A stretch of 64,000 nucleotides of DNA from Pneumocystis sp. 'macacae' (Eukaryota > Ascomycota > Pneumocystomycetes > Pneumocystales > Pneumocystaceae), in the NCBI GenBank assembly GCA_018127085.1, contig CM030721.1:124001-188000 (forward strand), in the 5' to 3' direction. Position numbers and translations under genes: made by a program. This document shows positions 1-10,065 of this stretch, in pieces. The number at the start of each line of letters is the position of its first letter. Within the stretch, counting starts at the first letter, position 1. The notes under the pieces were generated by a model that saw nothing but the letters and a program-made list of their open reading frames with translations, ran no database searches and was not told the origin of the DNA.

Positions 1-1226
1 ATGTCTAAAAGGAAACATCTTTCTAATTATAATATATCTGTTTTTAATGCTTGGGATAAAGACTTTTATATGAATTTAGAAAAGCATCGATCTAGTTTAT
101 TTGAAAAAGATTCGATTATGTCGTATTTATCAATTGGTGTTGTCATTCAAGGTCTTTCAACTTTATTTACAAAACTTTATGGTGTACGATTTATACATTC
201 TGAGGTTTGTCCAGGAGAGATATGGCATCCGAGTGTTAGGAAACTTGATGTATTTTCTGATGAAGATCACATAGGTGTTATTTATTGTGATTTATTTTCA
301 AGAGCTGGAAAACATAGTGGTGCCGCACATTATACAGTGCGTTGTTCTCGTAGAATAGATGATGATGTTTTAATACAAGGAGAATCAACTCATAAGTACT
401 ATAATAATCCAGTTCTTAGGACTTCTGGGAAATTATATCAGCTTCCGATTATTGTTTTGGTTTGTGATTTTGGGCAAGTTTCTGAGAAAGGTCCGGTATT
501 ATTGTCTTTTTTTGAATTAGAGACTCTGTTTCATGAAATGGGTCATGCGCTTCATTGTATGTGTTTTAATTTTTAAACGAAGTTTTAATTTCTTTAGCTA
601 TGTTAGGACGTACTGATTTTCATAATGTTTCTGGAACACGTTGTGCAACTGATTTTGTTGAATTGCCGTCTGTACTTATGGAACATTTTGCTTCTGATAT
701 CTCTATAACACCTACTTTTGCTCGACATGTACTAAATAATTCATCTTTATCGCCTCAATATTTTAGTGATTATGTTAAAAATCATTCAATGATGCAAGCA
801 GTCGAAACTCATTTTCAGATTATAATGGCGCTTTTAGATCAACAATATCATACATCTGCTCCTTTAGATGAAGGGTTTAATTCTTCGAAAGTATTACATT
901 TTTTACAAGATAAATGGGGTTTATTTCCATCTGTTCCTGGTACATCTTGGCAAACTCAATTTACACATTTATTTGGATACGGTGCTACCTATTATTCATA
1001 TCTTTTTGATCGTGTTATTGCTGCAAAGGTTTGGAAAGAGATATTTGCTAAAAATCCCACATCTCGTGCCGCAGGAGAAAAATATTATAAAGAAGTTTTG
1101 CGATGGGGTGGAAGCCGAAATCCGTGGCATTGTCTTGCTTCTTTATTAAATGATGAAACTTTGGCAAATGGAGGGTCAGAAGCAATGAGAACAGTAGGTT
1201 GTTGGGGTATTGGACAAATGAAATGA
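1..1226 (+). CDS. OCT1: Mitochondrial intermediate peptidase, C-terminal part (5' truncated by window)
   Basis: This is the C-terminal half of an M3-family zinc metallopeptidase that trims an octapeptide from imported precursors in the mitochondrial matrix. The frame is open from base 1 and the conserved text before the active site begins immediately, so the true start lies upstream; the ATG at base 1 is probably internal. The zinc motif HEMGH lies at about 533-547. A 41-nt intron (557-597, GTATGT...TTTAG) splits the gene right after it, and joining the exons gives HALHSMLGRT, the family signature. The second exon continues with FVELPSVLMEHF and the helical M3 C-terminus. The stop is at 1224-1226, 40 bp from the stop of the convergent TGS1 gene. 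OCT1 is preferred over a thimet-oligopeptidase relative because of the HSMLGRT/DFVELPS text, but the missing N-terminus (targeting signal) cannot be checked. Confidence 0.9.
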
Positions 1227-1266
1227 TTGAAATATAAAGTTTATTATTCTATAATTTATGTCTTAA

Positions 1267-2293
1267 TTATTTAACTAAAGGTCCGAAATAACAACATATT
1301 GCCTTTATTTTTCCTGATGTTTTCAAATAGTGTGTTTCTACTTTGTGTGGATAATTAATTAATTTTGTTATCTAGAAATATTAAAAAACATGTTTTATAT
1401 ATGTTAGTTTACCGAAGCTAAAGATGAGGTACGTGGTAAATACATGACAATTTTGTTACTATTATTTACCATGTAGTTTGCTGTGCGAAATAGTAAAGAG
1501 CTGGTTTTTATTAGTGCGATTTATAGGACTAAGAAGTATACGCTGGATAAGGCTGCATGGTTTCTATATCAAATACTTGTGTATTTCGATAATTTGGACC
1601 ACCTATAGTATTTATATTGATTTTATTAATGATTTATATATATTACCCCATGGTGGACTTAAAAAAATAACATCACCCTTATGATATTATTTAATGATTG
1701 TATAGTTTAAAAATATGCCTTTATTTTTTTTGATATTTCAAAAAAGTCTGCAAGAATCCATAAAATTTTGTGCTCTACATTATATATTCGTGCATTATGT
1801 CTTGCGCATGTGAGTTTTACTGGATCACAATCAATTGCAATAACTAAATACGTTTAGAGATGAGTAAATTGAAAAAGTAAAAATACCTGCTATTTTTTCA
1901 ATTAATGCAAATTGTATAGCATTTCCTCCAGCACCACAAAAACCGTCAATTAAAACAAAATTATCTTTATGTAGTTTTGACAAATGTGTTGCAATCTGAC
2001 GTCCTAGTGGTTCTGGTGTAACGCTATACCATGACTCTTCATCGAGCCATATTCCTTTATCGAAATACTTAAAAAGCCGATGTCTTTGACTCCAGTATCT
2101 TTTGATGTTAGATATTAATCAGAAATTAATATTTTTACTTGTCTAATTTTGAAGGAAAGTTGGATCGACTATGACGAACAATAGTTTCTCCAATTGTAAT
2201 ATACGATTCACCGTAATCGTCATGTTTTATAGATGCTCCTATGTTAATTTCTTCTTGTCTTAATTTTTGTAGTTTCTGAATTTTTTTTTTCAT
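1267..2293 (-). CDS. TGS1: Trimethylguanosine synthase (snRNA/snoRNA cap hypermethylase)
   Basis: The SAM-dependent enzyme converts the m7G cap of snRNAs and snoRNAs to the 2,2,7-trimethyl form in the nucleus. Seven exons (2139-2293, 1887-2098, 1719-1843, 1647-1677, 1542-1602, 1413-1500, 1267-1371) close in one frame to 258 residues. Visible motifs are KYWSQRHRLF and DEESWYSVTPE (cap-binding lead-in), DGFCGAGGNAIQFA (SAM loop), IDCDPVKL, the catalytic SPPWGGP, YLPRT and the terminal CCYFGPL. Introns are 40-44 nt. Intron 3 (1678-1718) starts with GC instead of GT (AAG|GCATAT). Intron 5 removes what would otherwise be an in-frame stop and has a textbook CACTAAT branch site. The protein is close to the catalytic core alone, without the long N-terminal extension of animal TGS1. 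It is convergent with OCT1. Confidence 0.93.
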
Positions 2294-2559
2294 AAAATTT
2301 AAATTGTCGAAAGATATTAAAATTATACAATATATTATAAAAATATGAAGTGTACATGTTTATTTTTATTAATAGATTTAGGGTATTTTGATAGTGATTA
2401 AGGTAAAAGAAAAAATAAGAATTAAATTATATAAGAAAAACGATATATTAAATTTTATGAAAATTCGAAAATTCAATTGAAATAATTTTTTGTAAACAAT
2501 AGTGAAAATTATAAAATAGATTTATATATATTATATATTGATCAGTAATTAGATAATAT

Positions 2560-4939
2560 TTAAATAGTAAAATCGAAGTTTTTAAAATGTTTTTTAAATT
2601 GAGCTGCATCTTGACATTCTTCTTCATTTGTTTGAACACAGTTTTTCCAATCTTTTCTTTCTTCTATACCAAGAACTTGAGATATAACATATCGTGGGAA
2701 TTGCGAATCAAAACATTTTTGAGGGTTTATTTTATGTACTAGAATAGATTCATTAGGTAGCCAAACACGAAGATAGTTTTCTTCTTCTTTTTCTATATCT
2801 CTTTTTTCAAAAGAGTAATGTTTTTCATTTCCATAAGAAATAAAAGCATTCTCCAATTTATCGGTGAAATCTTTTTTTACTGGAATTATTTGCCAATGTA
2901 AATGGATACCTGTTGCTCTGCTTATTTCAAAAGTTATACTGCTACAGCCTTTGGATTTAAACATTTCGCCAATAGATATTCGATATCTTCTATCATTAAA
3001 AGAGAAATAAAAAATTTGATAGCTTGCCTTTCCATTTCTTTTTTAGTTTCATCTCTGTTTATCTTTTCAACAGCATTGATCGTAGGAACATGAGCAATAG
3101 GAATAATTAAAATATGTCCCGGGAATTGAAGAGTAGATGGATTTGTTGAGCTTGTCGTTAAAGGGCCTTTAGGGAGTGCAAGATATACTTCTAATCCTAT
3201 AGAGATGATCAAATGACGAGCAATTTTTGGATTTGAAAGACAAAAAAAACAAAATTTCACTAGTATATTAGCATATGTGTTTTTGCAACATGGAAAAAAA
3301 TTACAGTCAGGATAATTATTAATAGTTTTTTGAAAATTATAGTTTTTTTTTTGTGGACAATTCTAATTAATAAATAAAAAAACATTATGATTAATGGCTT
3401 TTACCTGAATCCAATGACCTTTTTGAGAACATATTTTGCAAGTATAATTGGATGGAATATTGTTTTTATTGGATTTTTTTGTTTTTAATTCTGGGCAGTT
3501 ATAAATTAAATGATTTGTTTTATTGCAAATGTCTTCAAAATTAACACATATTAAAAAGAAAGTCTATACATACGACAAACGTAAGTTTTTGAGATTCGAG
3601 TGTTCGTTTCTTTGTTTTTTCCCTCACTTCAAATTATTAGAAATATAAAACTGAAAATATAAAAAATACTTTATATATTCATATGACTCGACATGTGACT
3701 TGGAATCATGTTCTTGTCTTTGATTATTAGAAAATATTTTTTTATTGCAAAAAAAGCTATACTCTGATTTTTCAGAATTATGATTGATTTCTTTGAAGTT
3801 AGTGTTTATTTCTTGTATAAATGGATTTTCTGTTGCATTTGATATATTTGATGTGTTTAGTATATCATATGAATTTGATGTTGTAATATTAAAAGCCTAT
3901 TTTCTATTAAATATACTTAAAAATCTAAAGAAAAAGTCCTACGTAGGATGACTAGAATTATGTTAACTAGATAGATAATTAATAATATATAATATACTTT
4001 TTCTTTGTTTGGATTACTTAATGAAGCTAGTGATATAAATCTTGTAATATTTGTTTTTTGCTTATTTTTATTAAAAGTATTTTTGTAAGGCTCCCTTTCA
4101 TAAAATATTGAACCTTTTGATGAAAAATGATATTTAGGCTGAATATATGATGTTATTTTTGCTATAAGTTCAATTCCACTAATAAATTTTGATGATTTTT
4201 TGGATGAAAATTTGTAAATATCTTTAGGCCATTCATATGTAACGAGAATGTCTGTATCTTTTCCTTTCTTCATAATGTAATCTATTTCGCTTTTATAAAT
4301 GTATTGTTCCGTTTTTGCATTCTGTTTGCATAATTAATAGATAGAATATTTACAAAAGAATTAATACTTGCTGTGACATTTCATATGAAAATATATCTTC
4401 TTTGTACTTTCTGTTTTTAGTCTAGCTTGAAATGTTTTTGTTACATACCATCCCTCCTAAATATGATATTTTAATTCCTTTTGATGTTGTTATAGTTTCT
4501 GATTTTCCTGAATATATTAGTAGAATTTAAATGTTTTTGTTACATTCCTATATAAAATAAATTTTTGCATATTTCTCCATTATTTTCAATTGCTTTTTCT
4601 TCAATCTTTTTATGGAGGCGTTGTTTTCCAATTGAAAAGTATGTTATTATTGGTACTAATTTTTAGTAAATAATACGAGAAGATAATATAAAATGATTAC
4701 TGTGTATTTTTCCTTCGATTAGATCTATAATTTCCGAGTCATTTGTGTTAAATTCTGGAAGAAAGTCGCCTATACAAAGTAAAAAATCAAAGTTATGTTT
4801 TTTGTTTAAATTATATGTTTTTTCAAAAATTTTTTTGAATTCTCCATCTGAAGATCCGAAAACTAACCTTTCTGATTATAAGATAATGCATATATATTTA
4901 ATTGTTTAGCTCTTACGCTTTACTTATATTTTGGGTCAT
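2560..4939 (-). CDS. DRN1: Drn1/CWF19L1-type lariat-debranching-associated protein with two CCHC knuckles
   Basis: This CwfJ-family protein is related to yeast Drn1 and human CWF19L1, which assist the debranching enzyme in intron-lariat turnover. Order: an N-terminal metallophosphatase-like half (VFGSSDGEF, LLCIGDFLPEF, YLGG, TDILVTYEWP, YHFSSKG...FYEREPY, TRFISLASL); a linker; two zinc knuckles, C-HI-C-NKTN-H-LIYN-C near 3500-3610 and C-KI-C-SQKG-H-WIQN-C near 3415-3450; then CwfJ domain 1 (FCLSNPKIARHLI, ALPKGPL, HIPI-type histidine text) and CwfJ domain 2 (SITFEISR, HLHWQIIPV, PRYVISQVLG). Exon 1 is only 16 nt (4924-4939), joined across a 51-nt intron to read MTQNIKRLVFGSS. Knuckle 1 is formed across an intron starting C|GTATGT. 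The intron 2990-3027 is of GC-AG type (AG|GCAAGC). Start codons of this gene and UTP18 are 54 bp apart, implying a shared promoter. Confidence 0.85.
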
Positions 4940-4993
4940 TTAGATGTTTTTATCGAGAATTGAAATTTTTAACGTTAAAATTACAAGTAAAAG

Positions 4994-6832
4994 ATGGGTA
5001 GGAAGTCGAAGAATGCTAAACTTGCTCAAAAGAATCGTCAATATGAGAAGAATTTTGACACTGTATTGTCAGATTTACGTTCAAATGTAGATGAAAAAGA
5101 TCAAGAAGAAAAAATATTAGAAGCGAAAGTTTTTGGAGATATAAATCCATTTAATGCTGAATTAAAGAATGCTTTGACTGAAACTTATGATATCTGTACT
5201 TCTATGTGTTTGGATGATAAAATAGTTGATTTTTCTTTACTTCAAGACCATGAGGTTTATTTTTATCTATTTAACTTTTAAAGGTTAATTGTGATATAGC
5301 TTTTTTATATTGATACTTCTGTTGAGCAGAAGAAATCTGATTATTCATTAGATAAACCATCTGTGTCAAGTGTTCGTGAAAAGGAATTTGCATGGGAAGA
5401 CAGTGATGATGAGAGATTGGTTATTTCTTTAACGTCTATGGGAAGATTACGGAAATTACGGAAATCAGAGACAGATAACATGATTAATGGTAAGGAATAT
5501 TGTATGCGTTTAAGAGAACAGTTGTTTATGCTATATTTTGTAAATATTGTTCTTATTTTTTTAGATTTGAAAGGATAAATCCTGTTCCTGAGTGGGCATT
5601 TTCAACATTTTTAAATGATCGGGATTCAAAGCAAAATGGAGATAATAGTTATGGAATTTCTGAAGATTCTGGATCTATTGATGATTTTACTGTATTTAAC
5701 AAATCTTTAAAATCATTGTTGAAATCTTCAGAAGGTTATGCTAGAAAAACGACACCATCAGTATTACCTCCTACAACTATTAATATAAAAAGGTTAAAAG
5801 ATGCAAATTTTTCTTCACCTTCAGAAGTATTGATGCTACATTTTTGATAAATCTACTGATTAAATCAAAGTCTGCAATTTTATCATTATCTTTTCATTCA
5901 TTTTATCCTTTGCTACTATCGGGTGGGCATGATTCTATTTTAAGGATATTTCATATTGATGGAGATATTAATCCTCTTGTTTCATCTCTCTATCTTCGTT
6001 CATCCTCTATTGAGACTGCAGTTTTCCATCCAAATGACAATAAAATAATGGTAGGTGGTCGAAGAAAGTATTTTTATATTTGGGACCTTGAAAGTGGAGA
6101 TATTAGAAAGGTCAGTAGAACTTATGGGCATGATGATACCTTGGCAACTATGGAAAAATTTTCTCTTAGTCCATGTGGAAAGTTTATTGGTGTCATTGGG
6201 AATAAAGGATGGTTTAATGTCTTGTCTTCTAAAACTGGACAATGGATCACAGGGTTTAAGATAGAAGGTCATATTAGTAGTGTTTCTTGGTTTAAATCTG
6301 GTAAAGAAATATGTATTGCTAATAGAAATGGTGAAATATGGGAATGGGATATTATGTCACAGAAAGTTTTGTCAAGATGGAATGATAATAATAATGTATG
6401 TACTACTAAAATATCTTTGGGTGGTTTTGATGACAGATGGTTTGCAATTGGGTTAGTATTATTTTAATGTATTTAATAGAATTGATTATATATAGAAGTA
6501 ATACAGGTATTGTTAATGTTTATGATAGGAGTCTTTTAAGCGAATCAAATAGACCATGTTTTTATAAAACATTGGATCATTTAACAACATCTATAAATGC
6601 TTTAGAGTTTTCACCTGATGGACAAATACTTGCTATAGCAAGTAGAGAGAAACGTGATTTTCTTAGATTGATCCATTTTCCAACTGGATCTGTTTATAGG
6701 AATTGGCCAACTACACTTACACCTCTTGGACGCATTAGTGCAATTAAGTTTTCACCACCAGGAAGCGAAATAACAATTGGTAATGAATCTGGGAAAATAG
6801 GCTTATGGCGTTTTGCATATTATTATTCATAA
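4994..6832 (+). CDS. UTP18: U3 snoRNP / SSU processome WD40 protein Utp18
   Basis: This is a component of the nucleolar small-subunit processome (UtpB module) needed for 18S rRNA processing. Five exons (4994-5254, 5300-5520, 5565-5826, 5871-6451, 6496-6832) with introns of 44-45 nt close to 553 residues, the usual size for the family. The charged N-terminus (MGRKSKNAKLAQKN) is followed by the Utp18 signature: ELFYIDTS, FAWEDSDDE, LRKLRKSE, EYCMRLREQFERINPVPEWA. A beta-propeller follows (LLLSGGHDSILRIF, WDLESGDIRKV, CGKFIGVIGNKG, GEIWEWDI, NTGIVNVYD, FSPDGQILAIAS, GSEITIGNESGKIGLWRF). No stop or frame break remains after splicing. It is divergent from DRN1 across only 54 bp. Confidence 0.92.
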
Positions 6833-7006
6833 ATTTCATGATTTTTTTGGTTTGGGGAATATATTTTAAGATTATTATTTTATAAATAATTTTAAAAATT
6901 CATTGTTAAAATGTGTATTATTACGTTATATTTTGGAATATTTATTTTAAATTTGCAGGAAAATATATTTATATTTTTAGTATTATCAAGTTGTAAATTC
7001 TGCGAA

Positions 7007-9036
7007 TTAAGTAAAAACAAAATTGTTACTTTCTTGTTTTTTAATAGTTATAGCGGCAATTATAGCTAAAACAATAATTAAAAAATAATATATTCATCGT
7101 AGATAGTAAACCTGCACCAACACCGCTTCCATCTTGTGCATGAACTAATTTGATTTTGTCTCCTTTATTTAATATTAGAATGTTTTTTAATAAACGGAAT
7201 AGTTTATGTACCGTTTGGTCCAAATATGCATCTTAATGCCTCACAAACATGTTCCCTAAATCCAGGATATTTATTTATTATGCTACCATCTGTACCCACA
7301 GAACATTCCTAAAAAAATTAAAAAAAAAAAAAAAAAAATACTATAACCTTAATGTTTTTTTTCTTACAAATTGCTGCTATTCCACAAGCAGAGAGGTATG
7401 CGGATCGTTTTGATATTAATTTTGTAATTTCCTTTATAATTTTTCTCTCTGATATTGTACATTCTATATGAAATTGTGTTTTGAAAAGTCTAAAAAGATT
7501 ACATAAAACAAGATAATTATATTCAAATATTTATACTCATATATTTTTATAAGATTTTCATGAGAATCACTATTTTTTAAGAAAAAGTCTGTTATAATTT
7601 TGACTTACAGTTCGATAAGACTTAAATATGGTGTTTGAAAAGAATAGGGCTTTTCAATAGCTTCAATACATTGTCCTTTAAAAAATAGATTTTTTCTCGA
7701 TAAATCTAATAAAATCTGTCTCATGATTTCTCCAAGATAAAATCCAGATATCATTTTTTCAAATGTTTGTTCTCCTGGAAATTTAGATTCTAAATCGAGT
7801 TGAATATCATATTTTGTACGTGGAAGAACTCGTTTTTCTTTATCAAATGCACCTGTATTATTTAGAAAGAATAGAAATTATTCAGGTAAATTACCCCATT
7901 CACAGTTTATAACAATAGGAAGATGAGGTGGTAAATTCATGTGACTAATTTTTGGAATATATTTTACTTGTTCCATGTATGATGCTATAAAGGATATTAA
8001 TAATTACATTTTTTGAATTCTTATACCGTTAGATCCTTGAAATTATTATGTATGAAAATACTTAATATTATTAGAACTTACCAGTGCCATAAATTACACC
8101 AATCTTTGTTTCACTATCAACATAATTTGATGCTATTAAGGTACCAGCAGTATCGTTGGTTAAGACTGCAACTTTTACTAGGATATTCTAGAGATGTATT
8201 AACGTTAATTAAATATATAAAATATATTACCTCTTTTTTAATTGCTTTAACAAGAAGTTCAACGACATCATGTCCTTCAACATTCTTCACATTAAACTCT
8301 TTTGTCCAATTTTTAAGAATTCCGTGATTAATCTTGTCCTGTCTAAAATTATTGGGATTTTTGGTGTTACATTTATATATATACTTGCATGGATATGAAA
8401 AAGTAAATCCAAGTTGTATATCTTTTTCAATTTTATGTTTTTTTAAAAATTCTTTAAGCTGATGTGCTATAAAACCAAAAAACTCGTCTGAGTTACTTTG
8501 TTTTAATTCTTTAGACTAGATTTTTTGTTATTTTTTTGAAAAAAATATAACATACAATATTATAATTTGATTGTACTAGATCAAACTTCCTGTTTCCATG
8601 TAAAATAACTTTACATAACCTAATGTTAGTGCCTCCTAAAAACAATTAAATGAATATTGATTTTTTTCTGTGAGATCACCTATATCAAGAGTTAAATAGG
8701 TTCCATGCTCATTTCCTTGAGGATATCCTATAATCCATGTGGGAAGCATAGGCTTGATTATATTAATTTTTTTTATACAATGTGGGATATATACAATGTT
8801 TGCTCCTTCTTTTGATAAACCTACAATATTGTTGGTTTTATTATATTTTTTAATTTAAATTACCTTCATTCATTTCTTCAATGAAGTTATCTATAATATA
8901 ATCTAGCTTTTTTTTATCTAACAAAAACATTTGTAGTTCACTGAGTTCTTTTAATACTTCTTGAGGTATACTAAATAATATTAATCTTTTGTCATTATGT
9001 CATGAAAAGACTGATCTACTTTTTTATAGAGTCCAT
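7007..9036 (-). CDS. Hexokinase/glucokinase family sugar kinase
   Basis: The enzyme phosphorylates glucose with ATP as the entry step of glycolysis in the cytosol. The first coding exon is 17 nt (MDSIKK...), joined across a short intron to LILFSIPQEVLKEL. Conserved text follows in order: LPTWIIGYP-GNEHGTYLTLDI and the GGTN start of the ATP/glucose fold, NDTAGTLIASNYVD with the catalytic Asp (about 8100-8190), IGVIYGTG, the C-terminal VGTDGS...YPGFREHV, and HAQDGSGVGA. The last intron (GTTTACTATC...TTTTAG) restores GVGAAIIAAIT and a stop at 7007-7009. One intron near 7320 carries a run of 19 A on the + strand, which acts as a T-tract before its 3' splice site. Whether it prefers glucose only or several hexoses cannot be told from these motifs. 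Confidence 0.88.
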
Positions 9037-9309
9037 TGTTTTTTAGATAAAAAATAAATGCTTTTTAATGGATATATGCTTTGAAAATTCTTGATTTTTG
9101 AATTTTTAAAAGTTTTATAAAATTATAGACAAAAAGGGCATAAAAATGGTTCATGTTATTGGTCAGCTGACTTACGATTTAAGTTTATAAATATATAATA
9201 TAATATAATTAAGATAAAAAATATGAATGGTTATTATTATTTATAGGATATATATTGTAATGGTTTTTTATAGAAAAATGTGTTTATGGTACTGTAAAAT
9301 TTTACAATA
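9037..9309. promoter_or_regulatory. Hexokinase upstream region with perfect palindrome GTCAGCTGAC
   Basis: This 273-bp spacer lies between the hexokinase start and the SF3B6 stop. It is mostly A/T, but 9162-9171 is a perfect 10-bp palindrome containing an E-box-type CAGCTG core, about 126 bp upstream of the hexokinase ATG. A regulatory role is inference; one 10-mer palindrome in this length is only mildly unusual. Confidence 0.25.
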
Positions 9310-9818
9310 TTATTCAATATTATATTCTCGCTTAAGTTTATCAAGATTGGCTTGTCTTAATGCAATATCATCTGTTGCATCTGTTTTTCCTGACATTTTC
9401 TCAGGTTGATGATAGAGTACTGTAAGATATCTATCAGAAAAATTAAATCCGTTGAGCTTCTCGCATGCCGTTTTTGCATCGTTATAGTCGATATAGACTA
9501 CATATGCTGTTCCGCGAGTAGTATTATCATTTCCTCTATGCTTTTTAGAATTTATATTAATATATATATATATTGTAAGTGTATTTATGAGTTGTAATAT
9601 TAAAGTAAAATTACATGATTGTAGAAGAATATACTTACAGTCGAATCTGTCTATCTTTAAATCAGTGCTTTTAATTATTGAAAAAGAATTTCATACCTTA
9701 TTGGACCGAATTTTCCAAAGAGATCAAAAAGTTCTTCAGTAGATACTTTAAAGCTCAAATTTTTTACATAAAGCACTGGAAGTTGAGGTGCTTTTGATTG
9801 TCGTGGAAGATGCGACAT
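9310..9818 (-). CDS. SF3B6: Splicing factor 3B subunit 6 (p14 RRM protein, S. pombe Sab14 type)
   Basis: This small RRM subunit of the U2 snRNP SF3b complex contacts the branch-site adenosine. Three exons (9697-9818, 9639-9650, 9310-9535) give 119 residues, the normal size for p14. Text: MSHLPRQSKAPQLPVLYVKN (RNP2), TEELFDLFGKFGPIRQIRL, RGTAYVVYIDYNDAKTAC (RNP1-like), LNGFNFSDRYLTVLYHQPEK, then a basic tail. Exon 2 is only 12 nt and encodes the RQIRL junction. The intron after it is unusually long for this window (103 nt, 9536-9638) and contains a TA repeat. A CBC2/Cbp20 identity was considered, but the RGTAYVVY and YLTVLY text match p14. Confidence 0.92.
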
Positions 9819-10065
9819 TTTTTATACTTTTACTATAATGTTTAACAAACTTTCGATCCTTATTTTTTCCCAAATAAATAACACAATTTGTTTTTTATTT
9901 TAAATATTTAAAAATATTTTCGAAGTTTTTAAATTTTATCGAGCTATGAATAATTTTAGAATTTAAGAATATAAAATTACTTTGAAAGATTAAGACTTAA
10001 AATATAAAAATAGAAAAAGGTATTTAGGATGTATAATAGGATACTATTTTATACTTTATATAATT

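Noticed and set aside
868..1149. 93-codon open frame on the + strand
   Set aside because: It overlaps the conserved OCT1 exon in another frame and has no family-like text.
1501..1541. Apparent in-frame stop and frameshift in TGS1 suggesting a pseudogene
   Set aside because: A 41-nt intron with GTATAC donor, CACTAAT branch site and CAG acceptor removes it and restores the conserved YLPRT region in frame.
1478..1684. 68-codon + strand frame between OCT1 and DRN1
   Set aside because: It is antisense to TGS1 exons and introns, whose motifs on the minus strand are unambiguous.
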